A stretch of 8,333 nt of DNA. Origin: JAXHUE01 sp034189655 (GTDB lineage: Bacteria; Chloroflexota; Dehalococcoidia; E44-bin15). Location: positions 1 to 8,333 of the forward strand of contig JAXHUE010000042.1 of the NCBI GenBank assembly GCA_034189655.1, in the 5' to 3' direction. Below are positions 1 to 5,901 of the stretch, piece by piece. A model generated the notes under the pieces. It made no database searches. It was not told the DNA's origin and saw only the letters and a list, made by a program, of their open reading frames with translations. Position 1 is the stretch's first letter. Every line of letters begins with the position of its first letter. A program made the position numbers and the translations under genes.

Positions 1-593
1 AGCACCCAGCGGACAGCTCCCTCCAGGTCTATCAGGTGCCCGATGGAGACGTACACCGGCCTCACCCCCTGCCTCGTCCGCAGCGCCGCACCCACCACCT
101 CCCCACGGTGCACCAGCTCAGCACGGGCACCCCTCTCCTCACCCAGCTCGCCGTGACGGCCGCACAGGATGGACTTGGCACAGCCAATGGCAGGCACCCC
201 CAGCAGCAGGCCCAGGTGAGAGGCCATCCCCAGCCGCCGCGGGTGAGCTATGCCCTGGGCATCGGCAACGACCAGGTCAGGACACAGCGTGAGCCGCTCC
301 CACGCCGCCAGGATGAGCGGCACCTCGCGAAAGGACAGAAGCCCCGGCATGTAGGGGAAGTGCAGCCCCTGCTCCACCACGCTCACCTCTTCCACCGCAA
401 GCTGAGGAAACCCAAGCACCACCACCGCCCCCCGCGCCACCCCCTCCCCCATCTCGCCGGAGATGTCCACGCCGGCTATGTAGCGGGGGCTCTCGACGGC
501 GCCCTGCCTCACCACCTGGACGGCGAGGGAGCGCTGGATATCCTCGGCCTGGGCCACCGTCACCTGCCAGTCATGGAGAGGTCGCTGGGCCAT
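1..593 (-). CDS. nfi: Endonuclease V (deoxyinosine 3' endonuclease), C-terminus cut by window edge
   Basis: The minus strand reads open from an ATG at 593 to the window edge (197 codons, no stop). Endonuclease V nicks DNA near deoxyinosine and other deaminated bases and starts alternative excision repair in the cytoplasm. Visible family motifs in order are YIAGVDIS (residues 38-45), YMPGLLSFRE (81-90), VVADAQGIAHPRR (108-120), GVPAIGCAKS (132-141) and VYVSIGHLIDLE near the visible end. Metal-binding acids D43, E90 and D111, the wedge tyrosine Y81, H117 and K140 all fall where the Thermotoga enzyme has them (D43, E89, D110, Y80, H116, K139). The acidic motif reads DAQG where the family usually has DGxG. 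Family members are about 220-230 residues, so roughly 25-30 are missing beyond the edge. It is divergent from rpsP. No convincing Shine-Dalgarno precedes the ATG; a promoter directly upstream suggests a leaderless transcript. Confidence 0.93.
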   Translation of the reverse strand, partial: MAQRPLHDWQVTVAQAEDIQRSLAVQVVRQGAVESPRYIAGVDISGEMGEGVARGAVVVLGFPQLAVEEVSVVEQGLHFPYMPGLLSFREVPLILAAWERLTLCPDLVVADAQGIAHPRRLGMASHLGLLLGVPAIGCAKSILCGRHGELGEERGARAELVHRGEVVGAALRTRQGVRPVYVSIGHLIDLEGAVRWV

Positions 594-599
594 GATGCC

Positions 600-629
600 A
601 TTATAATGGCTGGGCCAATCTGGTGGCAA
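600..629 (-). promoter_or_regulatory. nfi promoter, TTGCCA-N18-TATAAT, probably leaderless
   Basis: On the minus strand a -35 box TTGCCA (629-624, 5 of 6 to consensus) is followed after 18 bp by a perfect TATAAT (605-600). Seven bases past the -10 box lies position 593, the A of the nfi ATG, so transcription should begin at or next to the start codon. The -10 is part of a 12-bp perfect palindrome CCATTATAATGG (598-609). Confidence 0.7.
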
Positions 630-643
630 TATGAGCATACCAG

Positions 644-672
644 TTGACAGCTAACACTTTATCGCCCATAAT
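644..672 (+). promoter_or_regulatory. rpsP operon promoter, TTGACA-N17-CATAAT
   Basis: A perfect -35 TTGACA (644-649) and a 5/6 -10 CATAAT (667-672) are separated by the optimal 17 bp. Expected transcription start is about 679, leaving a leader of only about 16 nt with the ribosome-binding site AGGGGG at 682-687. It lies back to back with the nfi promoter, 14 bp from its -35 box. Confidence 0.82.
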
Positions 673-694
673 AGCAACGCTAGGGGGTACAGAC

Positions 695-973
695 ATGGTA
701 AAGATCAGACTGCGTCGCACGGGAAGGCGCAACAGGCCGAGCTACCGCGTAGTGGTGGCAGATTCCCGTGCTCCTCGCGATGGTGCCTTCATCGAGACCA
801 TCGGGCACTACGACCCGCTCACCGACCCGCCAACCATCGTCATCGACGAGGACAAGGCGCTCAAGTGGCTCCGCGAGGGGGCCCAGCCCACCCAGACCGT
901 GACCAGCCTGCTCAGCAGGCTGGGCATCATGGACAAGTTCCAGACCCACGGTGCCGGGGGACAGGCCTCTTGA
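695..973 (+). CDS. rpsP: 30S ribosomal protein S16 (bS16)
   Basis: Ninety-two residues, typical for bS16, a primary binder of 16S rRNA in the 30S body that helps assemble the small subunit. The N-terminal signature MVKIRLRRTGRRNRPSYRVV, then VADSRAPRDGAFIETIGHYDP (residues 21-41) and the helix DKALKWLREGAQPT are classic. The start is the ATG at 695, preceded by AGGGGG at 682-687. An in-frame TTG at 644 would extend the frame, but that TTG is part of the -35 box and upstream of the expected transcription start, so it is not used. The tail after LLSRLGIMDKF is short and Gly/Gln-rich, as often seen. First gene of a cluster with khpA and rimM. Confidence 0.97.
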   Translation: MVKIRLRRTGRRNRPSYRVVVADSRAPRDGAFIETIGHYDPLTDPPTIVIDEDKALKWLREGAQPTQTVTSLLSRLGIMDKFQTHGAGGQAS

Positions 974-975
974 GA

Positions 976-1050
976 GACTGGAGTACACCCATGGGGCACG
1001 GAGGCCCCCATCAATACGCGAGCACCGCAGATAGGCCGACGCTTCCAGTC
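976..1050 (+). promoter_or_regulatory. Potential structured RNA in the rpsP-khpA spacer
   Basis: The 110-nt spacer is bracketed by GACTGGA (976-982) and its exact reverse complement TCCAGTC (1044-1050); a G-U pair (983/1043) extends the stem to 8. Inside is a hairpin ATGGGG (991-996) / CCCCAT (1006-1011), which can also fold as GGGGC/GCCCC with a bulged C. No U-tract follows, so it is not an intrinsic terminator. It could be a processing, stability or attenuation element, but only the base pairing is seen. Confidence 0.35.
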
Positions 1051-1083
1051 CATTAAAAGGAATCACTATCCAGAGGAGAGGAA

Positions 1084-1311
1084 ATGAAGGAGCTTGTCGA
1101 GTACATCGCAAAGCTGATCGTGACCAAGCCGGACGACGTTGTGGTGATCGAGGAGCGCGACGACAACGGGGTGATTCTCAAACTCCAGGTAGCGCAAGAG
1201 GATATGGGAAGGGTAATCGGCAAACAAGGTCGGGTAGCCCAGGCGATGCGCACACTGCTCAAGGTCATCGCAGTGAGAGAGGGCACCCGCGTAGACCTTG
1301 AGATAGTCTAG
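1084..1311 (+). CDS. khpA: KH-domain RNA-binding protein KhpA
   Basis: A 75-residue protein consisting of a single KH domain. The RNA-binding loop GxxG is present as GRVIGKQGRVAQAMRTL (G46-K-Q-G49), flanked by the expected strand LKLQV and a C-terminal strand TRVDLEIV. KhpA proteins bind RNA, often as a heterodimer with KhpB/Jag, and affect cell division and post-transcriptional control in Firmicutes and relatives. The position directly between rpsP and rimM is the conserved location of this family. The start ATG at 1084 has a strong ribosome-binding site, AGAGGAGAGG (1072-1081). The 44-nt spacer to rimM contains a small GGGG-AATA-CCCC hairpin (1321-1332). Confidence 0.93.
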   Translation: MKELVEYIAKLIVTKPDDVVVIEERDDNGVILKLQVAQEDMGRVIGKQGRVAQAMRTLLKVIAVREGTRVDLEIV

Positions 1312-1355
1312 TCGTGTAGAGGGGAATACCCCGCGGCAGTGCAGTGAGGGGAGCT

Positions 1356-1868
1356 ATGCCCGAGGATCCCCAGTTCATAGACATAGGTCGCATCGTCGCC
1401 CCCTGGGGGGTGAAGGGCGATGCCAGGGTAGAGGCGATGACCGACTTCCCTGACAGGTTCGCCACCGGTGCCGAGCTCTACATCGATGGCCACCCCTTCA
1501 CCATCGAGAGGAGCCACTGGCACAAGGGAAAGGTCATCATAAAGCTGGCCACCATAGACAGCATCGAGGCCGCCCAGAGGCTCAAAGGGCGGCTTCTTCA
1601 GATACCCCTCTCACGGCTCCACCCCCTGCCCCCCGGCGAGTGCTACCAGTTCCAGGTCATCGGACTGGAGGTGTGGACCACCGAGGGAGAGCTGCTGGGA
1701 CGGGTGGCCGACATCCTGCCCACCGGCAGCAACGACGTCTTCGTCGTGCCCTCTCACGACGGCGAGCAGCTCATTCCCGCCATCGATGACGTGGTGAAGT
1801 CCATCGACTTAGAGCAGGGCCGCATCACCATCGAGGCCATCGACGGCCTGCTACAGAGAAAGGGCTAG
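1356..1868 (+). CDS. rimM: Ribosome maturation factor RimM
   Basis: A 170-residue protein, the usual RimM length. It acts in the cytoplasm in late maturation of the 30S head, binding uS19 and helping 16S rRNA processing. The N-terminal RimM domain shows DIGRIVAPWGVKGDARV (residues 9-25), matching the family G-R-I-x3-[HW]-G-[IV]-[KR]-G pattern, and AAQRLKGRLLQIP. The C-terminal PRC-barrel domain begins near Y97 (YQFQVIGLEVWTTEGELLGRV) and includes the TGSNDVFVV turn and LIPAIDDVVKSID. I place the start at ATG 1356 with purine-rich GAGGGGAG (1346-1353) just ahead. An in-frame GTG at 1344 would add four residues but lacks a ribosome site. It is likely cotranscribed with rpsP and khpA. trmD, the usual next gene, is not here. 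Confidence 0.95.
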   Translation: MPEDPQFIDIGRIVAPWGVKGDARVEAMTDFPDRFATGAELYIDGHPFTIERSHWHKGKVIIKLATIDSIEAAQRLKGRLLQIPLSRLHPLPPGECYQFQVIGLEVWTTEGELLGRVADILPTGSNDVFVVPSHDGEQLIPAIDDVVKSIDLEQGRITIEAIDGLLQRKG

Positions 1869-1906
1869 AAGACCCCCAGGCCCCCACACCCGTATACGAA
1901 GGAGTG

Positions 1907-1935
1907 TTGACTACTTGTGAAAAGGGCATTACAAT
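1907..1935 (+). promoter_or_regulatory. rex promoter, TTGACT-N17-TACAAT
   Basis: The -35 TTGACT (1907-1912) and -10 TACAAT (1930-1935), each 5 of 6 to consensus, are spaced by 17 bp. Expected start is about 1942, giving a leader of nearly 60 nt. The promoter separates rex from the rpsP-khpA-rimM cluster, although read-through remains possible because no intrinsic terminator follows rimM. Confidence 0.75.
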
Positions 1936-1942
1936 GTGTAAT
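1915..1942. promoter_or_regulatory. Candidate operator overlapping the rex promoter (possible Rex autoregulation)
   Basis: Two overlapping inverted repeats lie here. TTGTGA (1915-1920) faces TTACAA (1929-1934) in a 20-bp imperfect palindrome; TTGTGA equals the left half of the published Rex consensus TTGTGAA-N4-TTCACAA, but the half sites are 2 bp further apart. A perfect palindrome ATTACA-ATG-TGTAAT (1928-1942) spans the -10 box and expected start site. A dimeric repressor bound to either would block the promoter. That the repressor is Rex itself is inferred from position and partial consensus match. Confidence 0.45.
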
Positions 1943-1999
1943 CCACCGCCCTAGAGGCACCCCGGGCACAGGGCCCATGGCATCGCGGGGAGGGGTGAA

Positions 2000-2632
2000 G
2001 TGACCGGCTACAGCCAGATACCCGAGGTAGTGATACTCCGCCTGCCGGTATATCTCCGCGTCCTCTCTCTGCTCGAGGAGGAGGGCACCGATATCGTGAG
2101 CTCGCATGAGCTGGGGGAGCGGCTCCAGATGACCCCGGCCCAGATCAGGAAGGACTTGAGCTACTTCGGCAGGTTCGGCAAGCAGGGACGAGGCTACAAC
2201 GTGGGCCATCTGGTGAGCGCGCTGCGCCAGATACTGGGGCTGCACCAGGAGTGGTCTGTGGCCATCGTAGGGATGGGCCGCGTCGGCCGGGCCATCCTCG
2301 ACCACGGCGGGCTTGAGCCGCGCGGGTTCCCCATCGTCGCCGCCTTCGATATCGACTCTGAGGTCATCGGCACCCAGGTGTGCGGGCTCACCATCCAGGA
2401 CGTCTGCCACCTGGGCCACACGGTGAGGGAGAAAAATATCGCCATCGGCATCATCGCCGTGCCACCTTCGCGAGCGCAGGAGGCCATCGACTCCCTCGTG
2501 CAGAGCGGCATCAAGGCCATCTTAAGCTACGTCCCCGTCGCCGCCCGCGTGCCCCACGGGGTGTGGCTCCAGGAGATCGACCCCGTCCTCGCCCTGCAGA
2601 GCATGACCTTCCACATCAAGTCCCAGGCCTGA
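2000..2632 (+). CDS. rex: Redox-sensing transcriptional repressor Rex
   Basis: A 210-residue protein of normal Rex length. Rex is a homodimer that binds operator DNA when NADH/NAD+ is low and releases it when NADH builds up, controlling fermentation, respiration and hydrogen metabolism genes. The N-terminal winged helix carries the family signature IRKDLSYFGRFGKQGRGYNV (residues 49-68). The Rossmann domain has VAIVGMGRVGRAIL (87-100) with GxGxxG at 91-96 and a strand ending AFDID (115-119), whose acid is expected to contact the adenine ribose of NAD(H). The C-terminal region VWLQEIDPVLALQSMTFHI fits the domain-swapped helix. The start is GTG 2000 behind GGGGAGGGG (1987-1995), 4 nt away. It has its own promoter with a likely operator and converges on the ATP synthase operon. 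Confidence 0.95.
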   Translation: MTGYSQIPEVVILRLPVYLRVLSLLEEEGTDIVSSHELGERLQMTPAQIRKDLSYFGRFGKQGRGYNVGHLVSALRQILGLHQEWSVAIVGMGRVGRAILDHGGLEPRGFPIVAAFDIDSEVIGTQVCGLTIQDVCHLGHTVREKNIAIGIIAVPPSRAQEAIDSLVQSGIKAILSYVPVAARVPHGVWLQEIDPVLALQSMTFHIKSQA

Positions 2633-2659
2633 TGAGCACCCGCCCCCAGCGCCCCGGGA

Positions 2660-2691
2660 GATAGTGGCCTTCGCTATCCGCCGACCGGCGG
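2660..2691. terminator. Weak hairpins between convergent rex and atpC
   Basis: GATAG (2660-2664) pairs with CTATC (2674-2678) around a 9-nt loop that can tighten by two more pairs. CCGCC (2678-2682) pairs with GGCGG (2687-2691) around GACC. The first spans the atpC stop and could slow transcription from either side. Neither is followed by a run of T on either strand, so assignment as a terminator is tentative. Confidence 0.25.
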
Positions 2692-3099
2692 CCTCCTCCT
2701 TCTCCGCTCAGCGACCTGGAGCCTCATCAGGGCACGCCTGAGCGCCGCCTCGGCGCGGGCCAGGTCCATATCGGCTCGGTGCTCGGCGAGCCTCTCCTCG
2801 GCGCGGCGCCTCGCCGCCTCGGCGCGGGCGACATCTATCTCCTCCGCGCGCTCGGCGGTGTCGGCCAAGACGGTGACCCGGTTCTGCATCACCTCCATGA
2901 AGCCCCCGGAGACGAACATCACGGTCTCCTCGCCGTCCTTGCGCACCTTGAGCTCGCCGGGCTGGAGTATGGTGAGCAGAGGGGCGTGGCTGGGCAGGAT
3001 GCCCAGTTGCCCCTCGGCGCCGGGGGCGACCACGATGTCGACCTCGTCCGAGTAGAGCACCCGCTCCGCAGTCACTATCTCGAACTTGAGCTTGGCCAT
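2674..3099 (-). CDS. atpC: F1Fo ATP synthase epsilon subunit
   Basis: A 141-residue epsilon subunit of the F1 central stalk, which couples rotation and can inhibit ATP hydrolysis. Residues 1-85 form the beta-sandwich (LKFEIVTAERVLYSDEVDIV, GQLGILPSHAPLLTILQPGEL, FVSGGFMEVMQNRVTVLADTA). Residues 86-130 form the C-terminal helical hairpin. This hairpin holds IDVARA (88-93), matching the I(L)DxxRA ATP-binding motif, and arginines R122 and R126, the positions used for ATP in Bacillus PS3 epsilon. The tail ends in five arginines and PPVGG, slightly extended relative to many homologues. The start ATG at 3099 has GTGAGGG four bases upstream, which lies inside a repeat-like element. Last gene of the atp operon, 115 nt after atpD. 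Confidence 0.95.
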   Translation of the reverse strand: MAKLKFEIVTAERVLYSDEVDIVVAPGAEGQLGILPSHAPLLTILQPGELKVRKDGEETVMFVSGGFMEVMQNRVTVLADTAERAEEIDVARAEAARRRAEERLAEHRADMDLARAEAALRRALMRLQVAERRRRRPPVGG

Positions 3100-3103
3100 A
3101 AGT

Positions 3104-3138
3104 CCCTCACCCCCGGCCCCTCTCCCACCGGGAGAGGG
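3104..3138. repeat. Dispersed-repeat-like palindromic element upstream of atpC
   Basis: The stretch reads CCCTCACCCCCGG followed by CCCCTCTCCC-ACC-GGGAGAGGG. The second half is a perfect 9-bp hairpin (3118-3126 with 3130-3138) with a 3-nt loop. I recall near-identical intergenic repeats from many unrelated GC-rich bacteria, but no second copy lies in this window, so repeat status rests on memory. On the minus strand its end supplies the GTGAGGG ribosome-binding site of atpC. Confidence 0.55.
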
Positions 3139-3148
3139 TACAAATCAA

Positions 3149-3166
3149 ACTGGGGGGCACCCCGGT
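3149..3166. other. Second hairpin in the atpD-atpC gap
   Basis: ACTGGGG (3149-3155) pairs with CCCCGGT (3160-3166), seven pairs including one G-T, closing a GGCA loop. It lies between the repeat-like element and the hairpin just after atpD. Confidence 0.4.
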
Positions 3167-3173
3167 GACCCCG

Positions 3174-3199
3174 GCAGGGGCCTCGGCCTCGGCCCCTGC
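3174..3199 (-). other. Strong GC hairpin just downstream of atpD
   Basis: GCAGGGGCC (3174-3182) and GGCCCCTGC (3191-3199) form a perfect 9-bp stem with an 8-nt loop, 15 nt past the atpD stop in the sense of the minus-strand transcript. There is no T-run after it, so it is more likely a 3'-end stabiliser, processing site or partial attenuator before atpC than a full terminator. Confidence 0.5.
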
Positions 3200-3214
3200 A
3201 CCCGTGCCGGCGGC

Positions 3215-4609
<1,395 letters not shown>

Positions 4610-4645
4610 ACGCTGGACCTCCTCTTTTTGCCCTCGCACCCAGGG

Positions 4646-5503
4646 CTACTCCAGTGCCGCGGCCCCTCCCGTTATGTCGAGAAGCTCCCTGGTTATCATG
4701 TCCTGCCGCGCCTTGTTGTACGACAGGGTGAGGTCCTCGACGAGGTCGTTGGCGCTCTCGGTGGCGTTCCTCATGGCCACCATGCGCGCCGAGTGCTCGC
4801 TGGCCGTGGCCTCTAAGACAGCGTGGTAGAGCTGCATCTCGATGAAGCGAGGGAGCAGAAAGGCCAGCACCAGCTCCGGTGACGGCTCGTATATGTAGCC
4901 GACGCACACCCCAGGCTCGTAGGCCCGCTGCTCGATGGGGAGCAGTCGCCACAGCACCGGCTGCTGTGAGAGCGTGGTCTTGAAGCGGGCGTAGCTCAAG
5001 TAGACCTCGTCCACGGCCCCGCTGGAGTAGTCATCGATGACGATGTCGGCGATGGCGGCGACATCGTCAAGCTGCGGCGGCTCACCGATGTCGCAGAACT
5101 CAGCGCTCAGCTTCTGCCCGCAGCGCACCATGAAGTCTCTCCCCTTGCGCCCCACGGCGACGACGGACACCGGCACCTCCTGCTCCAGGATGAAGCTCAT
5201 CGTCGTGCGGTTGACGTTGGCGTTTAAGCCACCACAGAGGCCGCGGTTGGAGGTGATGTGAACCACGGCGATGCTGTTCACCGGCCGCTGCACCATCAAG
5301 GGGTGGGGCTGATCCGTGGCCTGGGGCTGGCAGGCAAGGTCGGAGAGCACCAGGCGCATCTTGTCCGCGTAGGGCCGCGCCGCCACCGAGCGCTCCTGGG
5401 CGCGCCGCATCCGCGAGGCAGCCACCATCTCCATGGCCCTGGTTATCTTGGCCGTGCTCTGCACGCTCCTGATACGGCGCCTGATCTCTCTGGTCGTGGC
5501 CAT
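4646..5503 (-). CDS. atpG: F1Fo ATP synthase gamma subunit
   Basis: A 285-residue gamma subunit, the rotating central shaft inside the alpha3-beta3 head. The N-terminal helix REIRRRIRSVQSTAKITRAM continues into EMVAASRMRRAQ (to residue 36). The Rossmann-like middle contains ITSNRGLCGG (83-92), and the C-terminal helix has RMVAMRNATESANDLVEDL followed by LLDITGGAAAL. These are strongly conserved. The start is ATG 5503 (MATTREI); the open frame extends upstream, but the extra residues do not look like gamma and overlap the preceding gene. Its ribosome site GAGGGGG (5514-5520) overlaps the stop codon of the upstream membrane-protein gene and can pair with a CCCC just before the ATG, suggesting translational coupling. 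Confidence 0.96.
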   Translation of the reverse strand: MATTREIRRRIRSVQSTAKITRAMEMVAASRMRRAQERSVAARPYADKMRLVLSDLACQPQATDQPHPLMVQRPVNSIAVVHITSNRGLCGGLNANVNRTTMSFILEQEVPVSVVAVGRKGRDFMVRCGQKLSAEFCDIGEPPQLDDVAAIADIVIDDYSSGAVDEVYLSYARFKTTLSQQPVLWRLLPIEQRAYEPGVCVGYIYEPSPELVLAFLLPRFIEMQLYHAVLEATASEHSARMVAMRNATESANDLVEDLTLSYNKARQDMITRELLDITGGAAALE

Positions 5504-5519
5504 ATCGGGGACACCCCCT

Positions 5520-5837
5520 CTAGAACTCGTTTCTGGCAAGCGCCACTAAGATGACGGCCGGTATCCCCAGGAACCACACGCAGAATACCGAGCATATGGC
5601 CGCGGCGAGGGCCAGCCCCCAGGCCTTCCTCCTCAAGGTATAGGCCCCGCCGACGATGGCCACGACGGCCAGGGCGATGATGAGCGGGGGATAGAAGGCC
5701 CCGATGATGATGCCGCGGAGGCCAACGGTGAACAGGCCGCCAACGAAGAGGCCGATCCCGGCCAGAAGGCCGAGGGCGCCGGCGATGATGCTCAATATGC
5801 CGGCCGCAGTGGGCATGGCCGTTCTCTTTGCCGGCAC
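5520..5837 (-). CDS. Small multi-spanning membrane protein of unknown function inside the atp operon
   Basis: I do not recognise this as any ATP synthase subunit or as AtpI/AtpZ. From GTG 5837 it is 105 residues: a short basic start (MPAKRTAMPT), a hydrophobic Gly/Ala/Leu-rich segment at about 11-38, a second at 42-66, then TLRRKAWG and a third long segment at about 72-101 (perhaps two spans), ending ARNEF. Three or four membrane spans are expected, with the RRK loop probably cytoplasmic. The GTG start is chosen because a perfect AGGAGGT (5844-5850) lies 6 nt upstream; ATG 5816 (MPTAAGIL) is an alternative with a poorer site. It sits 64 nt after atpA and 16 nt before atpG, same strand, so it is surely cotranscribed. 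The ILSIIAGALGLLAGIG style resembles small uncharacterised membrane proteins of Chloroflexota and actinobacteria. A role in assembly or regulation of Fo is only a guess. Confidence 0.8.
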   Translation of the reverse strand: MPAKRTAMPTAAGILSIIAGALGLLAGIGLFVGGLFTVGLRGIIIGAFYPPLIIALAVVAIVGGAYTLRRKAWGLALAAAICSVFCVWFLGIPAVILVALARNEF

Positions 5838-5843
5838 GACTAC

Positions 5844-5850
5844 ACCTCCT
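5844..5850 (-). promoter_or_regulatory. Perfect Shine-Dalgarno fixing the GTG start of the membrane protein
   Basis: AGGAGGT on the minus strand, 6 nt from GTG 5837. It is the best-matching ribosome site in the operon and shows that this frame is translated and that the start is the GTG rather than the ATG 21 nt downstream. Confidence 0.75.
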
Positions 5851-5861
5851 GCACTGTGGCC

Positions 5862-5882
5862 GCGCCGCCCCGGCGGCGGCGC
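5862..5882 (-). other. GC-rich hairpin between atpA and the membrane-protein gene
   Basis: GCGCCGCC (5862-5869) pairs perfectly with GGCGGCGC (5875-5882) around CCGGC. It lies 20 nt past the atpA stop and 12 nt ahead of the downstream Shine-Dalgarno. No T-run follows. It may stabilise the atpA 3' end, cause partial attenuation, or mark an insertion junction. Confidence 0.5.
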
Positions 5883-5901
5883 CGGTCCCACCTGTGTGAC
5901 G

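Noticed and set aside
602..607. TATAAT on the plus strand as a second promoter for rpsP
   Set aside because: It is the mirror image of the nfi -10 within a palindrome, and no -35-like box lies 16-18 bp upstream on the plus strand.
36..647. Long plus-strand open frame over the endonuclease V region
   Set aside because: It has Pro/His/Arg-rich low-complexity translation and lies antisense to a gene with all endonuclease V catalytic motifs.
644..694. TTG start 17 codons upstream of the rpsP ATG
   Set aside because: The TTG is the first half of the TTGACA promoter box and lies upstream of the expected transcript start; the S16 family begins at MVKIRL.
2743..2829. Perfect 18-bp direct repeat (2743-2760 and 2812-2829) within atpC
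   Set aside because: Both copies encode ARAEAA in the two arms of the epsilon helical hairpin, a pattern seen in normal epsilon subunits; it reflects protein sequence and codon bias.
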